From: Humisphaera sp. | GTDB taxonomy: Bacteria; Planctomycetota; Phycisphaerae; Tepidisphaerales; Tepidisphaeraceae | NCBI GenBank assembly: GCA_025351525.1 | Contig: JANXVV010000215.1 | Span: 1-9,498, forward strand | Length of the DNA stretch: 9,498 bases | Reading direction: 5' to 3' | The notes under the pieces: model-generated | Seen by the model: the letters and a program-made list of their open reading frames with translations, nothing else | Database searches by the model: none | Told to the model about the DNA's origin: nothing | Shown here: piece after piece, positions 1-6,877 of the stretch | Numbering within the stretch: position 1 is the first letter of the stretch | Layout of the letters: every line of letters begins with the position of its first letter | Position numbers and translations under genes: made by a program

Positions 1-291
1 GACACCGGCACCGCGCAGGACCTGGTGGGCGGCGATCAGATTCTGTTCACGCCGGAACCCTCGATGGATTGGCTCGATTGGCTGGAGGGGACTTACCCCG
101 TGCCGACGAATGTCGGGGCCATTGCGGCGGATGCGATCGGCGCGGCAGGCAATGTCTCGGTGGCCAGCGGGATGTTTAGCTACGGGCAGGTGCTGAGCGA
201 CCCGGTGACCGTCAAGCATGTTGCGGGGGACACGTTTTTGCCGGTGCTGAAAGTGCCGAAGGCGATTTTTGTGGCGACGGTGAAGTTCTGA
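1..291 (+). CDS. 3' end of an unidentified gene
   Basis: The frame is open from the left edge to the TGA at 289-291, giving 96 C-terminal residues; the start lies outside the window. The fragment contains an acidic, tryptophan-rich stretch (SMDWLDWLEGTYPVP), then alternating small and beta-branched residues, and ends in VPKAIFVATVKF. The pattern suggests a beta-rich C-terminal domain. I see no membrane segment, lipobox or catalytic motif in this part. A strong intrinsic terminator starts 20 nt after the stop and supports this being a real transcribed gene end. The GTG at 25 could be read as a start, but the frame continues upstream without a stop, so a partial gene is more likely. I do not recognise the family. 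Confidence 0.72.
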   Translation, partial: DTGTAQDLVGGDQILFTPEPSMDWLDWLEGTYPVPTNVGAIAADAIGAAGNVSVASGMFSYGQVLSDPVTVKHVAGDTFLPVLKVPKAIFVATVKF

Positions 292-311
292 TCGGACAAC
301 TTGGTTGAGAC

Positions 312-341
312 GGGCCGCTCCGAAAGGGGCGGCCCATTTTT
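312..341 (+). terminator. Rho-independent terminator
   Basis: A 10-bp stem (GGGCCGCTCC with GGGGCGGCCC, one G-T wobble) is closed by a GAAA tetraloop at 322-325 and followed by ATTTTTAT. The GNRA loop, GC-rich stem and T tract are the classical features. It starts 20 nt after the stop codon of the partial gene and ends that transcript. Confidence 0.92.
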
Positions 342-353
342 ATGCACGCCCTG

Positions 354-459
354 GTGGCACGGGCTTCCCGCCCGTGTTGGCGGCCTCCAAATTAAGATAT
401 TGCTTAAAAAAGGGACTCTTCGCACCTGCCCGCTAACACGGGCTGGAAGCCCGTGCCAC
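354..459. repeat. Inverted pair of 30-nt hairpin repeats
   Basis: The arm at 354-383 and the reverse complement of the arm at 430-459 match at 28 of 30 positions. Each arm is itself a hairpin: CACGGGC (358-364) pairs with GCCCGTG (370-376), and the same stem recurs at 437-443 and 449-455, each with a 5-nt loop. The 46-nt spacer is AT-rich. The element fills the gap between two convergent genes, with the right arm ending 9 nt before the stop codon of the sensor kinase. It could fold in transcripts from both sides. The head-to-head hairpin layout resembles a BIME, but no associated transposase is visible. Confidence 0.85.
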
Positions 460-468
460 AACGGTGCT

Positions 469-2007
469 CTAAGATACGATCTCAGGTATCGACTTTCGCG
501 ATGGAAGTCGGACCGTGAAAATCGTTCCTGCGTTTTCGTCGCTCGTCAGTTCGATCGTGCCCTCGTGGGCTTCCACGATCGACTTGCAGATCGCCAAACC
601 CAGCCCGCTGCCGCCGGATTCGCGATTGCGATGGGCGTCGACGCGGAAGAAGCGGTCGAATACGTGCGGGCGGTCCTTCGCGTCGATGCCTGTTCCGGTA
701 TTCGAGACGATCAATTCGACGCACTCTTCATGGGTCGCAATTGCGACGCGGACGGTTCCCCCTTCGCAGTTATAGCGAATTGCGTTGGTGAGCAGATTGG
801 TCACCACCTGGGCCAGTCGAACCGGGTCGCCGGTGATGTCGGTCGGGGGAAGGTCGGCTTCCACCTGGACGAATTTTTCCGCCGCCAGCGGGCGGAGCAT
901 CGAGAGGCATTCGTCGGCGATCTGCCCGAGATCGATAGGCTGACAGTCCAGTTTCAGTTGGCCGGCATCCGCACGGGCCAGCAACAGCAGCGATTCCATC
1001 AGCCCCTGCATCCGCCCGCACGCCCGCAGGCACGTCGCGATCGTGCGGCGATATTCATCCGGCGTTCGATCGCGCGACAACGCCAACTCCGAATGCGAAT
1101 GAATCACCGCCAACGGCGTGCGCAATTCGTGCGAGGCATCGGCGGTGAAACGCGACTGTTGCTCGAACGATGATTCCAACCGGTCGAACATCGCGTTCAA
1201 CACCCGGGCCAGATCGCCCAATTCGCTGGCGGTGCCGGTGGCGTCGATCCGACCGGAAAGCTGCGATGCGGAGATGGTCGCGGCGGTGGCGGTCATGGCG
1301 CGGATCGGGCGGACGACCCGGAGCGACAGAATCCAACCCCCGGCCAAACCGATCGCCAGCACTCCGCCACCGGTCGCGATGAGCAACCACGCCAGCCGAT
1401 TCATTTCATTGCGCTGCCGTTGCGTCGATCGGCCGATCAATACGCCCGTCCGTTGAGGCCCCATCACATACGCTTCGCGAATGATTCCGCGATGACGGAG
1501 AATCGCCGGTTGCGGGCCTTCCAACTGAAAACCGGGGCGGGGCACTTGAAGATTGGGAGCGGTGGTTTTGATGATCTCACCGTTCGCGCGCCAGATGATC
1601 AGATACGGCTCATCATCGTGGCCATCGCCAAAGGGCTCGAGCAAATTGGGAGGCACCTCCAATTCGCGAAGTGGCCGTTCACCCTGCGGGCGATCTTCGG
1701 GAGGGCGATCGAAGGGGGGGCGATCCTGCGGGCGCAATTCACCGGGCGGCCCGTCGCCGCGCGGGCGGTTGGGATTGTTGGGCGGTGGATCGAGATTATC
1801 CGGGTTGCGAACGGGAGGCGGGGGCCGGCGCAGGGGGCCGGCCAGCTTGGCCGCCAGCGAATGAACCCGACCGGCCAGCTCCGCATCCACCTCGGCGTAT
1901 TTCGCACGGCTGCTTCCGTAATAGGTCGCCGTGCCGAACCCGATCAGGGCCAGCATGAGGATGGCGGCGTGCCATAGTTGCAGGGTCCAGCGGATCGATC
2001 TAAGCAT
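469..2007 (-). CDS. Two-component sensor histidine kinase, CusS/EnvZ-like
   Basis: An inner-membrane kinase of 512 residues that should autophosphorylate on His and pass phosphate to the regulator encoded just upstream. Domains in order: TM1 (about 11-30); an extracytoplasmic sensor (31-204) with an extreme Pro/Arg/Asp stretch (60-120); TM2 (205-229); a HAMP-like linker starting LRVVRPI (229-280); a dimerisation domain with the H-box SHELRTP, phospho-His H293; and an ATPase domain with N-box NLLTNAIRYN (N404, N408), G1 NTGTGI (436-441), F-box VFDRFFRV and G2 GGSGLGLAICKS (465-476). The start ATG overlaps the end of the regulator gene by 8 nt, with AGG four nt upstream. An in-frame start at 2199 would add 64 residues read from inside the regulator gene, so it was rejected. 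The catalytic part resembles heavy-metal-type CusS kinases, but the signal sensed cannot be inferred. Confidence 0.95.
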   Translation of the reverse strand: MLRSIRWTLQLWHAAILMLALIGFGTATYYGSSRAKYAEVDAELAGRVHSLAAKLAGPLRRPPPPVRNPDNLDPPPNNPNRPRGDGPPGELRPQDRPPFDRPPEDRPQGERPLRELEVPPNLLEPFGDGHDDEPYLIIWRANGEIIKTTAPNLQVPRPGFQLEGPQPAILRHRGIIREAYVMGPQRTGVLIGRSTQRQRNEMNRLAWLLIATGGGVLAIGLAGGWILSLRVVRPIRAMTATAATISASQLSGRIDATGTASELGDLARVLNAMFDRLESSFEQQSRFTADASHELRTPLAVIHSHSELALSRDRTPDEYRRTIATCLRACGRMQGLMESLLLLARADAGQLKLDCQPIDLGQIADECLSMLRPLAAEKFVQVEADLPPTDITGDPVRLAQVVTNLLTNAIRYNCEGGTVRVAIATHEECVELIVSNTGTGIDAKDRPHVFDRFFRVDAHRNRESGGSGLGLAICKSIVEAHEGTIELTSDENAGTIFTVRLPSRKSIPEIVS

Positions 2008-2653
2008 TGACCTGATACCCTTCACCACGCCGGGTGGCGATAAAATCCTTGCCGAGTTTTTTGCGGACATTTGAGACATGCACGTCGACGAGGTTGGAGA
2101 GCGAGTCATCCTCCTCGTCGAACAGATGATCGTAGATCGCGGTGCGGGTGACGAGTTTGCCCTTGTGCAGCGCGAGAAATTCCACCAGTGAATATTCACG
2201 CGGCGTCAGCAGCACGGGGTGGCCTGCCTGCCTCACACTGTGAGCAGTGGTGTCGATTTCGATGTCGCCCATGGTGATGACCGGGTTGGCGTTCCCAGTG
2301 GTCCGCCGAATGAGGGCCCGCAACCGCGCCAGCAGTTCGGCCAACTGGAACGGCTTGGTCAGATAGTCATCCGCGCCGCCGTCCAAACCCCGCACCCGAT
2401 CGGGCAGGGCATCGCGGGCGGTGAGGATGAGAACGGGGACGGCCTTGGTTTTGCGGAGCTCGTGAAGCACGCTCCAGCCATCCATGCGCGGGAGCATCAG
2501 GTCGAGCACGATGGCGTCGTATTCTCCGCCCTGGGCCTTGAACAATCCCTCGCGGCCTTCGACGGCGGAGTCGACGGCGTACCCTTCCTCGCGCAGGGAC
2601 TGCGTCAATGCCGAAAGCAGATCCGGTTCATCTTCAACGACTAATACCCGCAT
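2000..2653 (-). CDS. OmpR/PhoB-family response regulator
   Basis: A 217-residue cytoplasmic DNA-binding regulator. The receiver domain (1-118) has the acidic pair E7/D8, phosphoacceptor D51 in IVLDLMLPRMDG, T78 in LILTARD and K100 in DDYLTKPF. A winged-helix domain (about 125-217) includes LTPREYSLVEFL, the DVHVSNVRKKL recognition helix and the wing GEGYQV. All key phosphorylation residues are present. It is the first gene of a minus-strand operon with the sensor kinase, overlapping it by 8 nt, so translation is probably coupled. The start is at MRVLVVEDE because the receiver fold begins there; the longer frame to 2746 adds 31 residues that run into a palindrome. The SD site is weak. Targets are unknown; autoregulation through the upstream divergent region is plausible but not shown. 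Confidence 0.96.
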   Translation of the reverse strand: MRVLVVEDEPDLLSALTQSLREEGYAVDSAVEGREGLFKAQGGEYDAIVLDLMLPRMDGWSVLHELRKTKAVPVLILTARDALPDRVRGLDGGADDYLTKPFQLAELLARLRALIRRTTGNANPVITMGDIEIDTTAHSVRQAGHPVLLTPREYSLVEFLALHKGKLVTRTAIYDHLFDEEDDSLSNLVDVHVSNVRKKLGKDFIATRRGEGYQVNA

Positions 2654-2709
2654 TGGTCTCTGACTTTCTTTCCGGTTCTGAGGGATCGAAGGAAACGCGT
2701 GTCGGGTTG

Positions 2710-2747
2710 GGTGCCACAGGTCTCGGAGTACCGCGACCTGTGGCACC
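2710..2747. repeat. Perfect 13-bp palindrome with TACT/AGTA loop
   Basis: GGTGCCACAGGTC (2710-2722) is matched exactly by GACCTGTGGCACC (2735-2747). Inside the loop, CGG (2724-2726) and CCG (2731-2733) pair again around AGTA, which reads TACT on the minus strand. It lies in the divergent gap, 57 nt upstream of the regulator start, so it may form part of that gene's 5' untranslated RNA, serve as a binding site, or be a dispersed repeat. Confidence 0.85.
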
Positions 2748-2819
2748 TTACGCCTCTGAAAACCAAGAAGCTATTGACGGCCCATTTCAACGATCATACC
2801 TGATCAACCTGAAGGAACG

Positions 2820-2882
2820 ATGAAGACGCGCAGGATCGCTTGCGGCCTGGCACGCCCTTGCCCTATCATCCATCGTCCATGA
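2820..2882 (+). CDS. Possible 20-residue leader ORF coupled to the TIM-barrel gene
   Basis: ATG at 2820 opens a 20-codon frame (MKTRRIACGLARPCPIIHRP) ending in a TGA that overlaps the ATG of the next gene as ATGA. A purine-rich GAAGGAAC stands just upstream, with GAAGG four nt from the ATG, while the downstream gene has no SD of its own. This arrangement is typical of translational coupling. The peptide is basic and contains two cysteines; no function can be assigned. The alternative is that the frame arises by chance and the downstream gene is read from a leaderless transcript (see the promoter candidate at 2840-2869). The two explanations exclude each other, because the -10 box lies inside this frame. 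Confidence 0.33.
   Translation: MKTRRIACGLARPCPIIHRP
2840..2869 (+). promoter_or_regulatory. Candidate sigma-70-type promoter for the TIM-barrel gene
   Basis: TTGCGG (2840-2845), an 18-nt spacer and TATCAT (2864-2869) lie 9 nt before the ATG at 2879. Transcription would start at or next to the ATG and give a leaderless mRNA, which would account for the missing SD. The geometry matches the candidate promoters of the LRR and glycosyltransferase genes. The boxes alone are weak evidence. Confidence 0.32.
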
Positions 2883-3676
2883 CAGAACGAGAAAACATCC
2901 GTTTCGGCATCTGCACCTCCACCGAAAACGCCGTCGCCGTAAAGCGGGCGGGATGGGACTTCGTCGAGGAATTCATCCAGCCCACGCTGCAAGGCCATCT
3001 TCCGGATTCCGAATGGCATGGCTTGGCGCGCATCCGATCTTCGCCGCTTCCGGTCATTGCCGCCAACAGTCTGGTGCCGGCGGCGATGAAGTTGACGGGG
3101 CCGAATGTGAATTCGGCACAGCTAAAGGAATACATGAGCCGGGTGATCCCCCGCGCGGCACAGGTGGGGATCAAAACGCTCGTCTTCGGCAGCGGCGCGG
3201 CCCGCATGGTGCCGGAGGGGTTTGATCCGCATCAGGCTCGCGAGCAGTTGCTCGACTTCATCCGCATGAGCTGCGAATTCGCCGCCCGGCACGAGGTGTT
3301 GATCGTCGCGGAACATCTGCAGCGCGGCGAATGCAACATCGTCAATTCGGTGGCCGAGGCGATGACGTATGTAAAGGAAGTGGATCACCCGAATTACCGG
3401 TGCCTGGTCGACAGCTTTCACTTCTGGTTGGAGAATGAATCGCTGGATTCGCTGCGCGAAGCGATGCCGTGGATTCGGCACGTGCATTTGGCCGACACGG
3501 AAGGGCGCGTTCCACCGGGAGAGAGCGGCAAGCACGATTACCGGCCATTTTTCAGCGTGCTCAAACAGGGGGGCTACCATGGCCCGATCAGCATGGAGTC
3601 GCCGACGTTCACCGATATCGCCGGCGCGGGTCCGAGAATACTTCAGTTTATCAAAACACAATGGAAGGAAGCGTAA
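2879..3676 (+). CDS. Sugar phosphate isomerase/epimerase-like TIM-barrel protein
   Basis: A 265-residue soluble protein of the xylose-isomerase-like TIM-barrel superfamily (AP_endonuc_2 fold), of typical length. The expected metal-site residues are in place: E145 in IVAEHLQRGE (with E151), D178 and H181 in LVDSFHF, H203 in HVHLADTEGR, and E240 in SMESP. The HVHLAD..GR..PG pattern resembles hydroxypyruvate isomerase and ketose epimerases, but the substrate cannot be fixed from sequence. The ATG at 2879 was chosen because the fold begins with IRFGICTS. A TTG at 2840 would add 13 residues and has AGGA four nt before it. The stop TAA shares one base with the serC ATG, so the two genes are almost certainly cotranscribed. 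No signal peptide is seen; members of this family are abundant in planctomycetes. Confidence 0.9.
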   Translation: MTERENIRFGICTSTENAVAVKRAGWDFVEEFIQPTLQGHLPDSEWHGLARIRSSPLPVIAANSLVPAAMKLTGPNVNSAQLKEYMSRVIPRAAQVGIKTLVFGSGAARMVPEGFDPHQAREQLLDFIRMSCEFAARHEVLIVAEHLQRGECNIVNSVAEAMTYVKEVDHPNYRCLVDSFHFWLENESLDSLREAMPWIRHVHLADTEGRVPPGESGKHDYRPFFSVLKQGGYHGPISMESPTFTDIAGAGPRILQFIKTQWKEA

Positions 3677-4755
3677 TGTCCCATCGCATTTTTAATTTCA
3701 GTGCCGGTCCGGCGATGCTGCCGACGGAAGTGCTCGAAAAGTCCGCCGCCGCGCTGCTCGATTATCAGGGCAAGGGTTTTGGCATCGCCGAAGTGAGCCA
3801 TCGCGGCAAGGAGTTTGAGGCCGTCAACGATGAGGCGATCGACCGCTGCAAGCAGTTGCTCGGCATCGGCGATTCGCACGATGTGCTGTTCCTGCAGGGC
3901 GGGGCGACGGCGTTCTTCACGCTCATCCCGCTGAATTTTCTGCACGCGAATGCCGACTACCTGGTCAGCGGCGAGTGGAGCAAAAAGGCCGCCGCCGCCG
4001 CGAAGGATCTGGGCAAGGTGAATATCGTCGCCAGCAGCGAGGCGAGCAACTTCGATCATTCGACTCCCGCCGCCGAGTGGAAAATGTCCGCGGATGCCGA
4101 CTATTTCCACGTCTGCTCGAATGAGACGGTGCATGGCCATCGCCTGCCGACGTTGCCGAAACACCCGAATCTGATCGTGGATGTAAGCAGCGAATTCATG
4201 TCGAGGCCGCACCCGTTCGCCGACTGCGCGATGCTGTATGGCGGCGCGCAAAAGAATCTCGGGCCCTCCGGTGTGGTGCTGGTGATCGTGCGGAAGGATA
4301 TGTATCCGAAGCAAAAAAAGACGGCGAGCAAGCTGTGGAGCTTCAAGGATCAGGCCGAGAATAAATCGATGATCAACACCCCGCCGACGTTCGGCGTGTA
4401 CATCCTGCTGGAGATTTTCCGCTGGCTGGACGCCCAGGGCGGATTGGCCGCGATGGAAAAGAAGAATGCCGCGAAAGCCGCGCTGATCTACGACACGATC
4501 GATCGGAGCAACGGGTTTTATAAGGGCACGGTGTCGGTGAAAGAGCAGCGGTCGCACATGAACCTGACGTACCGTCTGCCGAGCGAGGAATTGACGGATG
4601 AGTTTGTGAAGTCGGCGGCGAAAAATGAGATGGTCGGGCTGAAGGGCTATCGCACGGTCGGTGGAATTCGGGCGAGCATCTACAATGCCATGCCGGTGCA
4701 GGGATGCGAGGCGCTGGCGGAGTTCATGAAGGATTTCGCGTCGAAGAAGTCGTGA
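3676..4755 (+). CDS. serC: Phosphoserine aminotransferase
   Basis: A 359-residue PLP enzyme of aminotransferase class V converting 3-phosphohydroxypyruvate and glutamate to O-phosphoserine and 2-oxoglutarate; the same enzyme often serves pyridoxal phosphate synthesis. Diagnostic stretches are FNFSAGPAMLP at the N-terminus, SHRGKEF (H42, R43), LFLQGGAT, CSNETVHG (149-154), D169 in IVDVSSEFMSRP, the PLP lysine K193 in YGGAQKNLGPSG, NTPPTFGVY (234-242) and the C-terminal GLKGYRTVGGIRASIYNA. Length is normal and all catalytic residues are present. The start is set by GGAAGGA (3663-3669), six nt before an ATG that overlaps the previous stop by one base. No serA or serB lies nearby, so partners in the pathway must be encoded elsewhere. 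Confidence 0.97.
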   Translation: MSHRIFNFSAGPAMLPTEVLEKSAAALLDYQGKGFGIAEVSHRGKEFEAVNDEAIDRCKQLLGIGDSHDVLFLQGGATAFFTLIPLNFLHANADYLVSGEWSKKAAAAAKDLGKVNIVASSEASNFDHSTPAAEWKMSADADYFHVCSNETVHGHRLPTLPKHPNLIVDVSSEFMSRPHPFADCAMLYGGAQKNLGPSGVVLVIVRKDMYPKQKKTASKLWSFKDQAENKSMINTPPTFGVYILLEIFRWLDAQGGLAAMEKKNAAKAALIYDTIDRSNGFYKGTVSVKEQRSHMNLTYRLPSEELTDEFVKSAAKNEMVGLKGYRTVGGIRASIYNAMPVQGCEALAEFMKDFASKKS

Positions 4756-4778
4756 GATGCACCCGATCCTTTTCATAT

Positions 4779-4800
4779 GGCCCGGCGTAAATGCCGGGCT
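4779..4800. repeat. Small GC-rich hairpin between serC and the acetyltransferase gene
   Basis: GCCCGGC (4780-4786) pairs with GCCGGGC (4793-4799) around GTAAAT, with one more G-T pair outside. No T tract follows, so it is not a standard terminator. It may slow polymerase, protect the serC mRNA end, or be another dispersed palindrome. An ATG inside it (4791) is in frame with the next gene but is an unlikely start because it sits in the stem-loop. Confidence 0.7.
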
Positions 4801-4835
4801 GTACGAGAGAGCGTCCGGCCCCATTTGTTGAAACC

Positions 4836-5651
4836 ATGTCGCTTCCCATCATCCAAGCCAACGCGGACCCCACGAAAAACGATCTGCTGCGCTATTATGC
4901 CCGCGCCCAATTGCATTGGGCGCGGCACGTCGGTGAAGAGACTGCGCTCGATGTCGGCACCGCATTCACCAACCCGCAACTTCCCGGAGCCTGCTACGCC
5001 AATCGCATTCTCGATGCATCGCTTCCCGAAGGCATTTCTCCCGAGCAGGCGATGACCGAGGTGACGGCTTATTTTGCCGCCGCCGGGACGCGCTGCCGGA
5101 CGTGGGAGATGAATCCCGCCTCGCCGTCGCGGTCCACCGATCCGTTGGCGGATCATCTGATCGCCGGCGGTTACCTCCGCGACGTCGGCGATGTGATGTA
5201 TCTGAAAAGCTACCCCACCGGGTCGCTGCGCGAGGTCGGCGATTTGAAGATCATCCCCGGCCGGGCCAGCTTCAAACACGTGCGCGCGCTGGCCGAGGAA
5301 TCCGCCGCCCGATGGAACGCCCCCGATCTCGCCGAAGCGAAAATGCTGCATCTGGATGATTCGCACACCGATGCGCTGGTGGCGCTTCGCAATGGCATCG
5401 CGGTCGGATACATGGCGGTTCTGTCGGTGGGTGAGATCGGCGCGATCCAGGATTTGTACGTCGCCGCCGCCTATCGACGGCAGGGCATTGGCCGCACGCT
5501 GATGAGCCGGGCCTTGGAGATCTGCGCGCGGTCGTTGTTCAAGCACGCTTTCATCGGCGTTGCGCCGGACAACGCGGCGGCGATTACTCTCTACGAGCGC
5601 TGTGGATTTCAGAAGGTGGGGGAGACGATCACCTACCGCGCTCCGGCATGA
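4836..5651 (+). CDS. GNAT-family N-acetyltransferase with an extra N-terminal domain
   Basis: A 271-residue soluble protein. The C-terminal half (about 130-270) is a GNAT domain: beta-4 IQDLYV (204-209), the acetyl-CoA pyrophosphate loop RRQGIG (214-219) followed by RTLMSRAL, and motif B with N246 and AAITLYERCGFQKVGE. The N-terminal half (about 10-125) ends in LIAGGYLRDVGDVMYLK, which looks like the end of a second, degenerate GNAT fold without a visible CoA loop. Such two-domain GNATs are known, but the substrate is not predictable. The start ATG at 4836 follows no SD; the alternative at 4791 adds 15 residues and lies in a hairpin. It sits 80 nt after serC in the same direction and may be cotranscribed. 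It is convergent with the glycosyltransferase gene. Confidence 0.86.
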   Translation: MSLPIIQANADPTKNDLLRYYARAQLHWARHVGEETALDVGTAFTNPQLPGACYANRILDASLPEGISPEQAMTEVTAYFAAAGTRCRTWEMNPASPSRSTDPLADHLIAGGYLRDVGDVMYLKSYPTGSLREVGDLKIIPGRASFKHVRALAEESAARWNAPDLAEAKMLHLDDSHTDALVALRNGIAVGYMAVLSVGEIGAIQDLYVAAAYRRQGIGRTLMSRALEICARSLFKHAFIGVAPDNAAAITLYERCGFQKVGETITYRAPA

Positions 5652-5660
5652 AGGGCCAGG

Positions 5661-5686
5661 GGTGTGGGTCGGATGGCACCCACACC
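5661..5686. repeat. Hairpin between convergent genes
   Basis: GGTGTGGGT (5661-5669) pairs perfectly with ACCCACACC (5678-5686) around an 8-nt loop. It lies 9 nt past the acetyltransferase stop and 18 nt beyond the glycosyltransferase stop on the other strand. It could end or stabilise transcripts from both sides, although neither strand has a clear T tract. Confidence 0.72.
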
Positions 5687-5704
5687 ATCGGCATGGGGGG
5701 AATG

Positions 5705-6808
5705 CTATCCCCGCCCGTGAAACCGCATCCCCGCGCCGGGCGCCATCTCCGGCACTTCCACTTTTCCCCCCTCCGCCATCTGCCGATAAACCCCGCGATA
5801 CTGATTGACGAACCGCGTGTGCGCGAAAAACTCATACGCCTCCGTGCGGGCCATGTCGGACAGCGCCCATTGCAGATTGGAATCCTCCTCCAGATCGAGC
5901 ACTCGTCGCGCCAGGGCCCGCGGCGCGTTCGGGGCGGCCAGCAAAGCGGTATGCCGGTCTTCCAGCAATTCACCCACGGTGTAAGAAACCGTCGCCACGA
6001 TCGGCAATGCGGCGGCCATCGCGATGGAGATCGGCAGCGTCGCCACGGGGCCGCGCGGGGTGACCAGAATGATGTCGGAGGCGGGCAGCAATTCTTCAAA
6101 CTCGATTCGCCGACCCAGTTGTTTCTCGGCGTTGCAAAACAGACCGGGGCTTTTTTGGGCCTCGGCGAAGTGGCGCAGTCGCGGAATTTCCTCGCCGCGT
6201 CCCCAGGCTAAAATGCGGAACTTCGGATGGAGCACATGCAGAATCGCCGCCGCCCAGAGCGCCGATCGATGCCCGGCGGCGCGGGTCGATTCACCCGCCA
6301 GCAGCATCACCCGATCGTTCTCGCCAAAGCCCAAGGCCGTGCGCAGCGAGGCATCGCGCCGACGGTGAATCTTCGCGAATTCAACTCCGGGCCGAATGAG
6401 ATGGCAGCGGTCGAGCGGCAACCCGCGCTCGACGCACGTTCGCCGCAGGGTGGCGGTGGGGCAGATGACCTGCACCGGGCTGTAATCCATCGCCGCCCGC
6501 AACCACCCGAGCGTTTTACCCGATGGAGAATCTCCGATCGTGTGAACCATCCGCCCCCGCAGCGTAAGCGCTGCCGCCAGGGCCCGGCTGCCCCAGGCGT
6601 GGATCAGATCGTGCGTTCCGGCAACGTCCCGCCTCAATCGCGCGAGGGCGGCGAAGACATTCGCGTAATCGCCCCCCGCGCCGATCGTCCGCGTCGCGAC
6701 GTCAAATCCAAGGCCCGCATCGCGCGCCAGCGACTCTGCCCCGCGCCGGGTTTGAAAGCCGGCGGCAAGGTCGACCAGGTGAAGAATGCGAATCGCGGGG
6801 GTGTTCAT
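5705..6808 (-). CDS. GT-B-fold glycosyltransferase (GT4-like), atypical
   Basis: A 367-residue protein with the two-lobed layout of GT-B glycosyltransferases. The N-terminal lobe begins IRILHLVD and includes HDLIHAWGSRAL (66-77); IRPGVEF (138-144) marks the hinge, as in family GT4. The C-terminal lobe has VMLLAGESTRAAGH, FRILAWGRGEEIPRL, and LLPASDIILVTP with LPISIAMAAALPIVAT followed by GELLEDRHTALL. In typical GT4 enzymes the region after the ASD.-.P segment carries an E-x7-E donor-binding motif; here both glutamates are absent (GPVATLPISIAMA, 253-265). It may therefore use a different donor or be catalytically altered. No membrane segment is seen. The ATG at 6806-6808 has no SD, and a weak promoter stands directly upstream. 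It is convergent with the GNAT gene and apparently monocistronic. Confidence 0.84.
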   Translation of the reverse strand: MNTPAIRILHLVDLAAGFQTRRGAESLARDAGLGFDVATRTIGAGGDYANVFAALARLRRDVAGTHDLIHAWGSRALAAALTLRGRMVHTIGDSPSGKTLGWLRAAMDYSPVQVICPTATLRRTCVERGLPLDRCHLIRPGVEFAKIHRRRDASLRTALGFGENDRVMLLAGESTRAAGHRSALWAAAILHVLHPKFRILAWGRGEEIPRLRHFAEAQKSPGLFCNAEKQLGRRIEFEELLPASDIILVTPRGPVATLPISIAMAAALPIVATVSYTVGELLEDRHTALLAAPNAPRALARRVLDLEEDSNLQWALSDMARTEAYEFFAHTRFVNQYRGVYRQMAEGGKVEVPEMAPGAGMRFHGRG

Positions 6809-6818
6809 GGGAAGCGGA

Positions 6819-6848
6819 AGATTAGTCTATGGACCACTTGAAAGCCAA
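6819..6848 (-). promoter_or_regulatory. Candidate promoter of the glycosyltransferase gene
   Basis: On the minus strand, TTGGCT (plus-strand 6843-6848), an 18-nt spacer and TAATCT (6819-6824) lie 10 nt before the ATG. The predicted start point is next to the start codon, which fits the missing SD. This rests on box sequence and spacing only. Confidence 0.32.
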
Positions 6849-6877
6849 GTGAGATTCTGAGTGCCGATCGGGTTTGA

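Noticed and set aside
46..66. TPEPS motif in the partial gene as a PEP-CTERM sorting signal
   Set aside because: It is followed by about 75 residues without a membrane helix and basic tail, so the PEP-CTERM layout is absent.
301..1173. Long plus-strand frame opposite the sensor kinase
   Set aside because: It starts in the terminator and inverted repeat and runs antisense to a kinase with all conserved motifs; its product shows no recognisable pattern and is typical of shadow frames in GC-rich DNA.
2008..2199. N-terminal extension of the sensor kinase
   Set aside because: These 64 codons lie wholly inside the regulator gene and show no signal or membrane feature; the ATG at 2007 directly precedes TM1.
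3643..4824. 393-codon minus-strand frame opposite serC
   Set aside because: Arg/His-rich composition with no motif, exactly mirroring a well-conserved enzyme gene; an antisense shadow.
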